Source of the DNA: Pseudomonadota bacterium
GTDB lineage: Bacteria; Pseudomonadota; Gammaproteobacteria; Burkholderiales; Burkholderiaceae_C
Length of the DNA stretch: 55,253 nucleotides
Assembly: GCA_021805825.1 (NCBI GenBank)
Contig: JAJZEC010000019.1
Span: 1 to 55,253, forward strand
Direction: 5' to 3'
Made by a program: the position numbers and the translations under genes. Below the pieces are notes generated by a model. That model had not been told where the DNA came from, did not search any database, and saw only the letters and a program-made list of their open reading frames with translations. Shown here one piece after another: positions 17,496 to 28,292 of the stretch; the stretch's first letter is position 1; each line of letters opens with the position of its first letter.

Positions 17496-18049
17496 AACGG
17501 TCGATTCTGGTCAGGCTCGGGCGCGCGTCGCTGGGGCGCCAGCAGCATCCAGCTCAGCAGTGGCCACAGCGCTGCCTGCAGCACGGGGGCGGCGAAGAAG
17601 GTGATTCCCGGCATCGCTCCGCCGGCCATCATCGAGACCAGGAACTCGACCAGTCGCGCGGCCAGGAACAGCGGCAGGATCTGCAGGGCCTGCTGCGGCA
17701 GCGCGAACCACAGCAGCCGGCGGTGCAGCATCACGGCGAAGAATCCAAGCAAACTGTAGGCCAAGGCATGCTCGCCGAGCAAGGCCGCGTGCTGCGCGTC
17801 GATCAGCAAGCCGCACACGAAGCCCACTCCGATGCCCACGCGACGCGGCTGGTGCACGTTCCAGAACACCAGGCACATGGCGAGCAGATCGGGCAACCAC
17901 GGGCGGCGGCCCAGGGGCATGCATTCGACCAGCAGGGCGGCGAGCAGGGTGGCCCAGATGAACCATGGGCGCACCGCCAGCAGCAGCACCTCGCGGTGCG
18001 CGCCGGGTTCCCGGGGCTGGGCCGCCCCCCCGGCCCGCTGCGGTCTCAT
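17492..18049 (-). CDS. mreD: Rod shape-determining protein MreD
   Basis: The 185-residue membrane protein has five to six helices and the MreD-like pattern WLPDLLAMCLVFWNVHQPRRVGIGVGFVCGLLIDA. ATG 18049 overlaps the mreC stop (ATGA). It links MreC to the membrane elongasome. A short Pro/Gly-rich N-terminus precedes the first helix. Length and position between mreC and mrdA make the call firm despite low family conservation. Confidence 0.88.
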   Translation of the reverse strand: MRPQRAGGAAQPREPGAHREVLLLAVRPWFIWATLLAALLVECMPLGRRPWLPDLLAMCLVFWNVHQPRRVGIGVGFVCGLLIDAQHAALLGEHALAYSLLGFFAVMLHRRLLWFALPQQALQILPLFLAARLVEFLVSMMAGGAMPGITFFAAPVLQAALWPLLSWMLLAPQRRAPEPDQNRPL

Positions 18050-18936
18050 CGCTTGCGCGCCGGCTTCGGCGCGGCGGCCAGCGCCTGCTCGGGCCTGAGC
18101 ACCAGCACGAGGCGCCCGGCATCCACATGCGCCAGCGGCGCGCACAGCACGCGCGCGAAGGACGATCCCGGTTCGCGGCTGACCGCGGTGATGCGTGCCA
18201 CCGCCAGCCCCGAGGGGTAGATGCCGCCCAGCCCGCTGGTCACCAGGACGTCGCCCGGGCGCAGGTCGTCGTCGTTGGCCTGCCACAGCAGGCGCAGGCT
18301 GCCGGGGGTGGCCCCTGCATCGCCCACCAGAACCCCGCGCGCACGGTTGCGCGCGACCTCCACCGGCACCGAGGAGTCCTGGTCGGTGATCAGCGTGACC
18401 TGCGCGCCGCTGGCCCACAAGGTGGTGACCTGGCCGAGCAGGCCGTAGCGATCCATCACCGGCGAGCCCAGCGCGATGCCGGCGGCCGAGCCCTTGTCGA
18501 GGATCAGCTGGCGGGAAAATGGATCACGAGCCTGCGCGATGATGCGTGCCGCGCTGGACTGCACCGGTACGCTGGCGCGCAGCTGCAGCATTTCCCGCAG
18601 CAGGGCATTCTGGCGTTCGAGCTCGCGCGCCTGCTGCGCCAGCAGCGACAGTTGCAGATTGCTTCGCTGCGCCTCGGTCAGAGCCGAGCGCGCCTGCGCC
18701 AGGGACTCGAAGTGTCCCTCCAGCGCGCGCCAGCCTTGCAGGGGCGCGCGCGCCACCTCGACCACCGGCGTCAGCCCGAGGTCGATGCCCTGGCGCAGCG
18801 GCCCGAGCAGGTGCCAGCGCGCATCCAGTGCCATCAGCAGCAGCGACAGCGCCCCGTAGAACACCAGGCGCGCCGCCGCGGAGGGCCCCTGCCGGAAGAA
18901 CGGCGGCGGCGAGCGCTCCAGGGTTGCGAAAGACAT
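18046..18936 (-). CDS. mreC: Rod shape-determining protein MreC
   Basis: The 296-residue protein has one N-terminal transmembrane helix (about 22-42), then a coiled-coil segment (roughly 70-115) and the beta-rich MreC core with RDPFSRQLILDKGSAAGI and GLGGIYPSGLAVA. It forms periplasmic filaments that activate PBP2. It follows mreB by 54 bases and overlaps mreD by 4. Confidence 0.92.
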   Translation of the reverse strand: MSFATLERSPPPFFRQGPSAAARLVFYGALSLLLMALDARWHLLGPLRQGIDLGLTPVVEVARAPLQGWRALEGHFESLAQARSALTEAQRSNLQLSLLAQQARELERQNALLREMLQLRASVPVQSSAARIIAQARDPFSRQLILDKGSAAGIALGSPVMDRYGLLGQVTTLWASGAQVTLITDQDSSVPVEVARNRARGVLVGDAGATPGSLRLLWQANDDDLRPGDVLVTSGLGGIYPSGLAVARITAVSREPGSSFARVLCAPLAHVDAGRLVLVLRPEQALAAAPKPARKR

Positions 18937-18990
18937 CGCGTCGTCCCTGCGTGCCGCGCTGCCGCCGGAGGCGACGCCGCGGCAGTTGCA

Positions 18991-20153
<1,163 letters not shown>

Positions 20154-20234
20154 GCCTCCTCCCTCCGCTTCCACGTTCCGGCCGCAGGGGCCCGCAGCCA
20201 CGGGCTTCGCGCGGTCGTCTGCGCGCCTGCCCCC

Positions 20235-20537
20235 ATGCCCCTGCAACCCAGCGACATCCAGCGCATCGCCCGTCTCGCGCGCCTGCACCTGCAGGAAGCC
20301 GAGCAGCTGCAGATGCTGGAACAGATCAACGCCTTCTTCACCCAGGTGGTCGAGCCGATGCGCAGCGTCGACACCCAGGACGTCGAGCCCCTGGCGCATC
20401 CCCTGCAGCTGCTGCAGGACATGCCGCTGCGCCTGCGCGAGGACGTCGCCCGCGAGCCCGCGCTGCGCGAGGCGGCGCTGGCCAACGCCCCGGCGGCGCA
20501 GGAAGGCCTGTTCATCGTTCCGCGGGTGGTCGAATGA
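20235..20537 (+). CDS. gatC: Asp-tRNA(Asn)/Glu-tRNA(Gln) amidotransferase subunit C
   Basis: The 100-residue length is normal for GatC. It begins [17 protein letters not shown], matching the N-terminal helix, and has the [17 protein letters not shown] segment that wraps GatA. ATG 20235 is chosen over an upstream in-frame ATG because it gives the family N-terminus. GatC stabilises the GatAB heterodimer. It overlaps gatA by 4 bases. Confidence 0.93.
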   Translation: MPLQPSDIQRIARLARLHLQEAEQLQMLEQINAFFTQVVEPMRSVDTQDVEPLAHPLQLLQDMPLRLREDVAREPALREAALANAPAAQEGLFIVPRVVE

Positions 20538-22021
20538 ACCTGGCCGACGCCGATCTGCGGCAGCAGCAGGCCGCGCTGCTGCAGCGCAGGATCTCCAGCG
20601 AGGAACTCGTGCGCGAGCATGTGCTGCGCATCGAGCAGCGGGCCGATCTGGGCGCCTTCGTGCATGTCGACGCGCAGGCCGCGTTGCGGGCCGCGCGCGC
20701 CGCCGACGAGCGCCTGGCGGGCGACGAGCCGCCGCCGCTGTGCGGGCTGCCGCTGGCGCACAAGGACGTGTTCGTCACCCGCGACATGCCGGCCACCGCG
20801 GGTTCGCGCATGCTGCAGGGCTACCGCAGTCCCTTTGACGCGACCATCGTGGCGCGGCTGCGCGAAGCCGGCGCGGTCTGCCTGGGCAAGACCAGCATGG
20901 ACGAGTTCGCGATGGGGTCGTCCAACGAGAACTGCGCCTTCGGCGCCGTGCGCAACCCCTGGGACGCAGCGGCGATTCCCGGCGGCTCCTCGGGCGGTTC
21001 GGCGGCCGCGGTCGCCGCGCGCCTGGTGCCGGCGGCCACCGGCAGCGATACCGGCGGATCGATCCGCCAGCCGGCTGCAATGTGCGGGGTCACCGGGATC
21101 AAGCCGACCTACGGCCTGTGCTCCCGCTTCGGCATGATCGCCTACGCCTCCAGCCTGGATCAGGCCGGGGTGATCGCCCGCAGCGCCTGGGATTGCGCGC
21201 TGGTGCTGGGGCAGATGGCCGGCTTCGATCCGCGCGACTCCACCAGTGCGCAGCAGCCGGCGCAGGACTACACGGCTCGGCTCGACGCGCCGCTGCCCGG
21301 CGCCGATGCGCAGCGCCCGCTGGCCGGGCTGCGCATCGGGCTGCCGCGGCCATGGTTCGCCGACGGGCTGGCCGACGAGGTCGAGCGCCCGCTGCGCGAG
21401 GCGCTGCAGCAGTTGCAGCAGCTGGGCGCGCGCCTGCTCGATATCGATCTGCCGCGCAGCCAGCTGGCGGTGGCCGCCTACTACATCCTGGCACCGGCCG
21501 AGGCCTCGAGCAATCTGTCGCGCTTCGATGGCGTGCGCTATGGGCACCGTGCCGCGCAGTACCACGATCTCGAGGAGATGTACGCGCGCAGCCGTGCCGA
21601 GGGCTTCGGCCCGGAGGTCAAGCGACGCATCCTGATCGGCACCTACGTGCTCTCGCATGGCTACTACGACGCCTACTACCTGCAGGCGCAGAAGGTGCGC
21701 AGGCTGATCGCGCAGGATTTCCTCGCCGCCTTCGCCGACTGCGACCTGATCGCCGGCCCGGTGGCGCCGACCGTGGCCTGGAACCTCGGCGAGCTGCCCG
21801 ACCCGCTGGCCAACTACCTGGCCGATGTGCACACCCTGCCAGCGAGCCTGGCCGGGCTGCCGGGCCTGAGCCTGCCGGTGGGCTTCGGCAGCGGCGCCCA
21901 TGCCCGCCGCCCGGTCGGGCTGCAGCTGGTCGCGCCGCACTTCGGCGAGCAGCGCCTGCTGCATGCCGCGCACCAGCTGCAGCGCGCCACCGACTGGCAC
22001 CTGCGCGCGCCGACGGACTGA
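20534..22021 (+). CDS. gatA: Asp/Glu-tRNA amidotransferase subunit A (amidase)
   Basis: The 495-residue amidase-signature protein has a complete catalytic triad: Lys77 in GLPLAHKD, cis-Ser152 in PGGSSGGS and Ser176 in TGSDTGGS. It releases ammonia from glutamine and channels it to GatB for amidation of mischarged tRNA. ATG 20534 overlaps the gatC stop. The operon implies an indirect pathway for Gln-tRNA and/or Asn-tRNA in this organism. Confidence 0.96.
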   Translation: MNLADADLRQQQAALLQRRISSEELVREHVLRIEQRADLGAFVHVDAQAALRAARAADERLAGDEPPPLCGLPLAHKDVFVTRDMPATAGSRMLQGYRSPFDATIVARLREAGAVCLGKTSMDEFAMGSSNENCAFGAVRNPWDAAAIPGGSSGGSAAAVAARLVPAATGSDTGGSIRQPAAMCGVTGIKPTYGLCSRFGMIAYASSLDQAGVIARSAWDCALVLGQMAGFDPRDSTSAQQPAQDYTARLDAPLPGADAQRPLAGLRIGLPRPWFADGLADEVERPLREALQQLQQLGARLLDIDLPRSQLAVAAYYILAPAEASSNLSRFDGVRYGHRAAQYHDLEEMYARSRAEGFGPEVKRRILIGTYVLSHGYYDAYYLQAQKVRRLIAQDFLAAFADCDLIAGPVAPTVAWNLGELPDPLANYLADVHTLPASLAGLPGLSLPVGFGSGAHARRPVGLQLVAPHFGEQRLLHAAHQLQRATDWHLRAPTD

Positions 22022-22074
22022 TCGGCGAACGCGCACGCCACCGGCCTTTCCCGAACCCTTCGCCACCGTACACC

Positions 22075-23529
22075 ATGCCCCATTCCCCGAGCAGCAGCTG
22101 GGAGGTCGTCATCGGGCTGGAAACCCATGTCCAGCTGTCGACGGCGTCCAAGATGTTTTCCGACGCCCCCAACGTGTTCGGGCGCGAACCCAACAGCCTG
22201 GCCAGCGAGGTCGACCTCGCGCTGCCGGGGGCCTTGCCGGTGGCCAACCGCGCCGCGGTCGAACGGGCCATCAGGTTCGGCCTGGCCATCGGCGGCACGG
22301 TCGCGCCGATGTCGGTGTTCGCGCGCAAGAACTACTTCTACCCCGACCTTCCCAAGGGCTACCAGATCAGCCAGTACGAGATCCCGGTGGTGCAGGGGGG
22401 GCAGGTGCCTTATGTGTTCGAAGGCCAGCCCCGGCTGGCCCAGCTGACCCGCGCGCACCTGGAGGAGGATGCAGGCAAGTCGGTGCACGGCATCGACTGG
22501 GGCGGCCAGGACGCCACCGGCATCGACCTCAACCGTGCCGGCACGCCGCTGCTGGAGATCGTCAGCGAGCCGGTGCTGCGCAGCCCCGCCGAGGCGGCCG
22601 CCTATGCGCGCGCACTGCATGCGCTGGTGGTGTGGCTGGACATCTGCGACGGCAACCTGCAGGAGGGGTCCTTCCGCTGCGATGCCAACGTGTCGGTGCG
22701 GCGCCCGGGACAGCCGCTGGGCACGCGCTGCGAAATCAAGAACCTCAACAGCTTTCGCTTCCTCGAGCGGGCGATCGAGTACGAGGCCCGGCGGCAGATC
22801 GAGCTCATCGAGGATGGAGGCACGGTACGCCAGCAGACCCTGCTCTTCGACCCCGATCGCGGGCAGACGCGGCCGATGCGCAGCAAGGAGGATTCGCACG
22901 ACTACCGCTACTTCCCCGATCCCGACCTTCCGCCGCTGCTGATCGATGCGCCATGGGTGCGCAGGGTGCGCGAGGGCCTGCCCGAACTGCCGGCGCAGAT
23001 GGCCGAGCGCCTGGTGCGCGAGCATGCGCTGCCTCCGGCCGACGCGGCCTGGCTGACGCAGAGCCGCGCGCACGCCGCCTACTTCGAGGCCTGCGTGGGC
23101 GCCGGCGCGGCACCCAAGCCGGCGGCCAACTGGATCATGGGGGAGCTGGCCGCAGCGCTCAACCGCGCCGACCTCGACATCGCCGACAGCCCGCTGCCGG
23201 CCGCCGAGCTGGCGCAGCTGCTGCTGCGTCAGGCCGACGCCACGCTGTCGGGCAAGACCGCGCGCGAGGTGTTCGCCGCCCTCTGGGAGGGCGAGCGCGG
23301 GGTGGACGCGATCATCGACCGCCGCGGCCTGCGTCAGATCGACGACGGCGCGGCGATCGCCGACGCGGTGGCCGCGGTGCTGGCGGCGAACCCGAAGAAC
23401 GTCGCCGAATACCGGGCCGGCAAGACGAAGGCGCTGAACGCCCTTGTCGGGCAGGTCATGAAGGCCACCGGCGGGCGCGCGAACCCGCAGCAGGTGGGAC
23501 AGGCGCTGCGCGCGGCCCTCGACGCCTGA
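22075..23529 (+). CDS. gatB: Asp/Glu-tRNA amidotransferase subunit B
   Basis: The 484-residue protein starts with [15 protein letters not shown] and has [20 protein letters not shown], the phosphorylation/Mg-site region, plus a C-terminal YqeY-like tRNA-binding tail. It phosphorylates and amidates Glu-tRNA(Gln) or Asp-tRNA(Asn) using ammonia from GatA. It begins 53 bases after gatA. It is the last gene of the operon; xth follows beyond a small gene on the opposite strand. Confidence 0.96.
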   Translation: MPHSPSSSWEVVIGLETHVQLSTASKMFSDAPNVFGREPNSLASEVDLALPGALPVANRAAVERAIRFGLAIGGTVAPMSVFARKNYFYPDLPKGYQISQYEIPVVQGGQVPYVFEGQPRLAQLTRAHLEEDAGKSVHGIDWGGQDATGIDLNRAGTPLLEIVSEPVLRSPAEAAAYARALHALVVWLDICDGNLQEGSFRCDANVSVRRPGQPLGTRCEIKNLNSFRFLERAIEYEARRQIELIEDGGTVRQQTLLFDPDRGQTRPMRSKEDSHDYRYFPDPDLPPLLIDAPWVRRVREGLPELPAQMAERLVREHALPPADAAWLTQSRAHAAYFEACVGAGAAPKPAANWIMGELAAALNRADLDIADSPLPAAELAQLLLRQADATLSGKTAREVFAALWEGERGVDAIIDRRGLRQIDDGAAIADAVAAVLAANPKNVAEYRAGKTKALNALVGQVMKATGGRANPQQVGQALRAALDA

Positions 23530-23567
23530 CGCAGCGGCCCGGCCGGTTCCCTCTGCCGCCCACGCTC

Positions 23568-24209
23568 CTAGCGGGAGGCGTCGTCGACGGCGCGCTCGTG
23601 CGCCCACAGCGGAATCAGGCGCTGGCGCAGCCGCGCGTAGCGCTGGCGGATCATCTGCATCTGCTGCATCTGGCCGCTCACCAGTTGCTGCTCCTGGATG
23701 CGCTCGTCGTGGTTCATCTTCATGCGCGCGCGCAGATCCTGCGGGTAGTTCCCGCTGGGGTAGAACTGCGCGTCCTGGCCGAGGTTGGCCCGCTCGCGGC
23801 CCAGCACCTGCAGGCGCGTGCGCGCCGCATCGATCAGCGCCTGCACGCTGTGCAGGTCGTCGGCCTCGGACTGCCGCAGCACGCCTTCGTCGGGGTAGTG
23901 CGCGAGCAGTGCGCGCCGCTCGCGCTGCGCGCGCAGGTGCTGTTCCTGCACGCGCAGCGCCCGATCCTGGAGCGCCTGCTGCTGCTGTTGCTGCTGCTCG
24001 GTGAGGATGCGCTGGCGCACGCTGCCGTCCGGGTTGAGCTGCTCGCCACCGTACTGCAGGCAGTCGGTGCTCAGGTGGTCGGTGGTCACCGTGCCGCCAC
24101 CGGCGTCGTGGCAGACGAACACCGCGGCACGCGCGGCAGCCGGCAACAGGGCGGCCAGCGCGCCGACGAGCGCCCACATGGGGAGGCGGCGGACTGCGGC
24201 AGTGGTCAT
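23568..24209 (-). CDS. Secreted DUF4124-type protein with glutamine-rich coiled-coil segment
   Basis: The 213-residue protein has a signal peptide (MTTAAVRRL, hydrophobic core, cut after ARAA). A short DUF4124-like module follows (VFVCHDAGGGTVTTDHLSTDC, two cysteines that could pair), then a long charged helical region starting with seven consecutive glutamines and rich in Gln, Arg and Glu. DUF4124 proteins are common in proteobacterial periplasms and of unknown function. GGAGG lies nine bases before the ATG. It is convergent with gatB and divergent from xth. Confidence 0.7.
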   Translation of the reverse strand: MTTAAVRRLPMWALVGALAALLPAAARAAVFVCHDAGGGTVTTDHLSTDCLQYGGEQLNPDGSVRQRILTEQQQQQQQALQDRALRVQEQHLRAQRERRALLAHYPDEGVLRQSEADDLHSVQALIDAARTRLQVLGRERANLGQDAQFYPSGNYPQDLRARMKMNHDERIQEQQLVSGQMQQMQMIRQRYARLRQRLIPLWAHERAVDDASR

Positions 24210-24403
24210 GAGGGCGATCCTCCGGAGAACGCTGCGCCGGGGTGTCCGGCAGGCTTCAGCGGCATCAAGCACAATGTACGCTTGGCGCGCAGGGCATGCC
24301 TTGCCTGCCTCGCGGTCAAGCCCCTGCAGTGCATGCCAGGAAGTCGGCAACCGGCGGGCCCGGTGTGATGTTGCACGGCGTGATGCTGCCAGTCTATCCA
24401 ACC

Positions 24404-24455
24404 CCTGTCCGCCTGTCCGCCTGTCCGCCTGTCCGCCTGTCCGCCTGTCCGCCTG
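24404..24455. repeat. Octanucleotide tandem repeat (CCTGTCCG, six perfect copies plus a partial unit)
   Basis: Six exact copies of CCTGTCCG occupy 24404-24451, followed by CCTG. The array ends four bases before the xth start codon, exactly where a Shine-Dalgarno should be, and none is visible. An eight-base unit shifts spacing and frame when it slips. Just upstream, TTGCAC (24372) and TATCCA, 18 bases apart, may be a weak promoter that would place the array at the very 5' end of the message. Confidence 0.9.
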
Positions 24456-24459
24456 CCCC

Positions 24460-25281
24460 ATGCCCGATCCCGCGCGCAGTCGCGACCTGCGCATCACCAC
24501 GCTGAACGTCAACGGCCTGCGCAGCGCGCTGGCCAAGGGCCTGGGCGACTGGCTGGGCACGCAGGCCCGGCCCGACTGGCTGTGCGTGCAGGAGATCCGC
24601 ATCGCCGCGGCGGATCTGCGCGACGACATGCGGGAACTCGCGGGCCTGCGCGGAGCCTTCCACCACGCGCAGCGCGCCGGCTACAGTGGCGTGGGGGTGT
24701 ATTTCCGGCATACGCCGGACGATCTCCGGGAGGGCTTCGGCAGCTCCGAATTCGATGCCGAGGGCCGCTACCTGGAGGCGCGTTACCGCCTGCGCGACGG
24801 CAAGCGGCTGGCCGTCGTCTCGGCGTACTTCCCGTCGGGCTCCAGCGGTGACGCGCGCCAGCAGGCCAAGTTCCGCTTCCTGCAGGAGTTCGAGCAGCAC
24901 ATGCGCGAACTGCAGTCGCAGGGGGAAGTGATCCTGTGCGGCGACGTGAACATCGCCCACCATCCGATCGACATCCGGAACTGGAAGGGCAACCTGAAGA
25001 ACAGCGGCTTCCTGCCGGAAGAACGGGCATGGATGAGCCATGTGCTCGACGACCTCGGCTGGGTCGACGTGTTCCGCAGCCTCAATGCCCTGCCCGACCA
25101 GTACACCTGGTGGAGCAACCGCGGGCAGGCGCGCGCGCGCAACGTCGGCTGGCGCATCGACTACCACCTGGCCACCCCGGGCGTGGCCTGCCTGGCGCGG
25201 CGCGGCAGCGAAAGCATCCATGTGGCGCAGCGCTTTTCCGACCATGCGCCGCTTTCCATCGACTACGGGCTGGAACTGTGA
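24460..25281 (+). CDS. xthA: Exodeoxyribonuclease III / AP endonuclease (Xth family)
   Basis: The 273-residue endonuclease/exonuclease/phosphatase-fold protein has ITTLNVNGLRSA, the metal-binding glutamate in WLCVQEIRI, GDVNIAHHPIDIRNWKGN with the catalytic Asp and Asn, and the C-terminal SDHAPLSIDY histidine. It cleaves abasic sites and trims 3' ends in base-excision repair. ATG 24460 gives the normal N-terminus. The unusual feature is the tandem octanucleotide abutting the start codon with no ribosome-binding site. Confidence 0.92.
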   Translation: MPDPARSRDLRITTLNVNGLRSALAKGLGDWLGTQARPDWLCVQEIRIAAADLRDDMRELAGLRGAFHHAQRAGYSGVGVYFRHTPDDLREGFGSSEFDAEGRYLEARYRLRDGKRLAVVSAYFPSGSSGDARQQAKFRFLQEFEQHMRELQSQGEVILCGDVNIAHHPIDIRNWKGNLKNSGFLPEERAWMSHVLDDLGWVDVFRSLNALPDQYTWWSNRGQARARNVGWRIDYHLATPGVACLARRGSESIHVAQRFSDHAPLSIDYGLEL

Positions 25282-25320
25282 GCGCGGATCTCGGCACCAC
25301 GCCGCACTGCGGAGACGCGC

Positions 25321-26208
25321 ATGCGCATCCGTGACCTGCTGCTGGCGCTGCTGGTGGTCGTCGTGTGGGGCAGCAACTTCATCGTGATGAAGCTGGGGGT
25401 CCACGACATCCCCCCGCTGTTCTTCGGCAGCATGCGTTTCGGCTTCGCCGCCCTCCCTCTGGTGCTGTGGCTGCGCCCGCCGAAGCTGCCCTTGCGCAAG
25501 GTGGCGGCCTGGGGGCTGACGCAGTTCGCGCTGCAGTTCGGCCTGCTGCTGAGCAGCCTGAAGCTGGGCATGCCGGCCGGGCTGGCCTCGCTGGTCATGC
25601 AATTGCAGGTCTTCTTCACCATTGCCCTGGCCTGGCTGGTGCTGCGTGAGCGCGCCCGCCCGGTGCAACTGCTCGGCGGGGCCATCGCGCTGGCCGGCAT
25701 GGCACTCGTGGCGTGGAACCTGCAGGCGCGCAGCACCCTGATCGGCTTTGTGATGGTGATGGCCGGCGCGCTGGCCTGGGCGGCGGCCAATGTGCTGTCC
25801 AAGCGCCTCGGAACCCCGCAGGCGCTGGCGCTGGCCGCCTGGGGTAGCTTGTTCGCCGCCCCGCCGCTGTTGCTCGCCTCGCTACTCTTCGAGGGCGCCG
25901 GCGCCGACCTGCACGCGTTGCACGCCATGGGCCTGGGGGCCTGGCTGGCGGTGGCCTTCCAGAGTTATCCGGCCACGCTGTTCGGCTTCGGGGTATGGTC
26001 GATGCTCATCCGTCGCTACCCGGCAGCGCAGGTCGCTCCCTTCACCCTGCTGGTGCCGATCAGCGGCATGCTCGGCGCGGCCCTGGTGCTGCACGAGCCC
26101 CTGCAGTCGTGGAAGCTTGGCGCCGGGGCGATGGTGCTGGTCGGCCTGGTGCTCAACCAGCTGCCGGCCCTGCGCCAGCGCTGGCGCGCCCGCGGCGTTT
26201 CTGTTTAG
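25321..26208 (+). CDS. EamA/DMT-family transporter
   Basis: The 295-residue protein has ten predicted helices in two EamA repeats. The first repeat opens LLLALLVVVVWGSNFIVMK; the second starts near LIGFVMVMAGALAWAAANV. It most resembles EamA/RhaT-type exporters of amino acids or small metabolites. It lies 39 bases after xth and 77 before the amidotransferase gene on the same strand, so it could be co-expressed with the 26-33 kb cluster and export its product; that link is inference. Confidence 0.85.
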   Translation: MRIRDLLLALLVVVVWGSNFIVMKLGVHDIPPLFFGSMRFGFAALPLVLWLRPPKLPLRKVAAWGLTQFALQFGLLLSSLKLGMPAGLASLVMQLQVFFTIALAWLVLRERARPVQLLGGAIALAGMALVAWNLQARSTLIGFVMVMAGALAWAAANVLSKRLGTPQALALAAWGSLFAAPPLLLASLLFEGAGADLHALHAMGLGAWLAVAFQSYPATLFGFGVWSMLIRRYPAAQVAPFTLLVPISGMLGAALVLHEPLQSWKLGAGAMVLVGLVLNQLPALRQRWRARGVSV

Positions 26209-26285
26209 CATGCTGGCCGACAAGCAGGCGCGGGCAGGCTGCGCGGCAGCGTGCCGCGCCATCGCGCGTGGAGCTGGATGAAGCC

Positions 26286-28208
26286 ATGTGCGGGATCGCA
26301 GGTCTGCTGGATTTCCGGGACGCGCCTTCGGCGACGCTGGTTGGGGCGATGGTGCGGGCCTTGCATCACCGCGGGCCGGACGGCTCCGGGGTGCAGGACT
26401 GCGGGGCCGCCGTGCTCGGCCATTCCAGACTGGCGATCGTCGACCTCGAGGGGGGCGCCCAGCCCCTGTGCAACGAGGATGCCACGATCTGGGTCAGTTT
26501 CAACGGCGAGATCTACAACCACGAAGCATTGCGTGGCGAGCTGATCCGGCTCGGGCATGTGTTTCGCAGCCATTGCGATACCGAGGTGCTCGTGCATGCC
26601 TACGAGTCATGGGGCGACGACCTGGTGCGGCGGCTGGACGGCCAGTTCGCGTTCGCCCTGTGGGACGGCGGGCGCCAGCGCCTGCTGCTCGCGCGCGATC
26701 GCGTGGGCATTCGCCCGCTGTACCTGCGTCGTCATGGCCATTGCCTGGGCTTTGCCTCCGAGGTCAAGGCGCTGGCGGTGATGCCCGGTTGGAGCCCGCG
26801 CCTGGCCCCCGCAGTGCTGGCGGAGATCTTCACCACCTGGGCGCCGCTGCCGGGACACAGTGTGTTCGAGGGGGTACGAAGCCTCGAGCCCGGTTGCTGC
26901 CTGGCTGTCGACCGCCATGGCGAGCGCGGCTGGCGGTACTGGGACTGGGATTTCCCGGCGCGCGGGGACGACATGTCCGAGATCGGCGCCGACGAATGCG
27001 CCGCGCAATTGCTCGAGTGCCTGCAGCGCAGCGTCGCGCAACGCCTGCGCGCGGATGTCGCGGTCGGTGCCTACCTCAGCGGAGGGCTGGATTCGGCGGC
27101 AGTGGCTGCCCTGGTGCGCAGGCATGGGGTTCGCGGCCTGCGTACGTTCTCGATCCGCTTCGATGATCCCGAATTCGACGAAGGCGGGCCGCAGCAACTG
27201 CTGGTGCGCGAACTGGGTTGCGAGCACAGCGAGTGGCGTTGCAGCGATGCCGAGATCGCGGGCGCCTTCGCCAGCGCCGTCTGGCATGCCGAACATCCGA
27301 TGCTGCGCACGGCGCCGATTCCCATGATGCTTCTGGCCAGCCAGGTTCATGCCAGCGGCTACAAGGTCGTGCTGACGGGCGAAGGCGCCGACGAGGTGCT
27401 GGGAGGCTACGACCTGTTCAAGGAGGCGCGCGTGCGGCGTTTCATGGCGCGTGCCCCGCAGTCCGCGTGGCGCGGCGCCTTGCTGACGCGGCTCTATCCC
27501 TATCTGAGCCATTCGCCGACCGCGAACGCAGCGCTGGCCCAGCGCTTCTTCCGCGCCGAGCCGCAGCTGCTGCACCAGGCCGGTTACGGGCACCTGCTGC
27601 GCTGGCAGACCACCCAGCGCACCTGGCAACTCTTCTCCGAAGACCTGCGCAGTCGCCTGCGCCAGGAGGATGTGCAGGCCGGGGTGCAGCGCATGCTGCC
27701 GGCGCGCTTCGCGAGTTGGGCGCCCTTGCAGCAGGATCAGTACATCGAGGCATCGACACTGATGTCCGGCTACCTGCTGAGCACCCAGGGAGATCGCATG
27801 GCGATGGCCCATTCGGTCGAAGGACGCTTTCCCTTCCTCGATCACCACCTGATCGAATTTGCGGCACGCCTGCCGTCACGCTACAAGATCATGGGCCTGG
27901 CCGAGAAGTGGATTCTCAGGCGCGCGTTGCGCGGCCTGCTGCCGCACTCCGTGCTGAACCGCACCAAGCAGCCGTACCGCGCCCCGGACAGTCGTTGCTT
28001 CTTCCCGCAGGGCAGGGAACTGGAATGGGTTGCCGAGATCCTCAGCCCGGAGTCGCTGCGGCAAGCCGGCTACTTCGACGTCGATGCCGTGCAGCGCCTG
28101 CGCGCCAAGTGTCGTGCCGGGCGTGCCATCGGCTTCGCCGACAACATGGGTTTCGTCGGCGTGCTGTCCACCATGCTGCTGCAGCGACAGTTCGCTCGCG
28201 CCGGATAA
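26286..28208 (+). CDS. Asparagine-synthase-like glutamine-dependent amidotransferase
   Basis: The 640-residue two-domain protein has an N-terminal class II glutaminase domain with nucleophile Cys2 (MCGIAG), HRGPD and SFNGEIYNH. Its synthetase domain has the ATP-pyrophosphatase loop SGGLDS (265-270) and a GEGADEVLGGY segment. These enzymes adenylate a carboxylate and amidate it with ammonia from glutamine. Similar paralogues are common in polysaccharide, exosortase-A-associated and natural-product loci, where they modify substrates other than aspartate. Being first in a run with an acyl-AMP ligase, carrier protein and NAD-synthase homologue, a biosynthetic role is more likely than asparagine supply. 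No exosortase gene is in the window. Confidence 0.85.
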   Translation: MCGIAGLLDFRDAPSATLVGAMVRALHHRGPDGSGVQDCGAAVLGHSRLAIVDLEGGAQPLCNEDATIWVSFNGEIYNHEALRGELIRLGHVFRSHCDTEVLVHAYESWGDDLVRRLDGQFAFALWDGGRQRLLLARDRVGIRPLYLRRHGHCLGFASEVKALAVMPGWSPRLAPAVLAEIFTTWAPLPGHSVFEGVRSLEPGCCLAVDRHGERGWRYWDWDFPARGDDMSEIGADECAAQLLECLQRSVAQRLRADVAVGAYLSGGLDSAAVAALVRRHGVRGLRTFSIRFDDPEFDEGGPQQLLVRELGCEHSEWRCSDAEIAGAFASAVWHAEHPMLRTAPIPMMLLASQVHASGYKVVLTGEGADEVLGGYDLFKEARVRRFMARAPQSAWRGALLTRLYPYLSHSPTANAALAQRFFRAEPQLLHQAGYGHLLRWQTTQRTWQLFSEDLRSRLRQEDVQAGVQRMLPARFASWAPLQQDQYIEASTLMSGYLLSTQGDRMAMAHSVEGRFPFLDHHLIEFAARLPSRYKIMGLAEKWILRRALRGLLPHSVLNRTKQPYRAPDSRCFFPQGRELEWVAEILSPESLRQAGYFDVDAVQRLRAKCRAGRAIGFADNMGFVGVLSTMLLQRQFARAG

Positions 28209-28292
28209 GGCGCGGCAAATGGCGGCCATGCATTGCAAAATGCCTTCCCCGCCTGTTGTAAGCTGAAGGCTTCGCCAGTTTACGACCGGATC

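Noticed and set aside
24404-24455. Tandem octamers considered as a CRISPR array
   Set aside because: The units are contiguous 8-mers with no spacers and no cas genes nearby; it is a simple tandem repeat.
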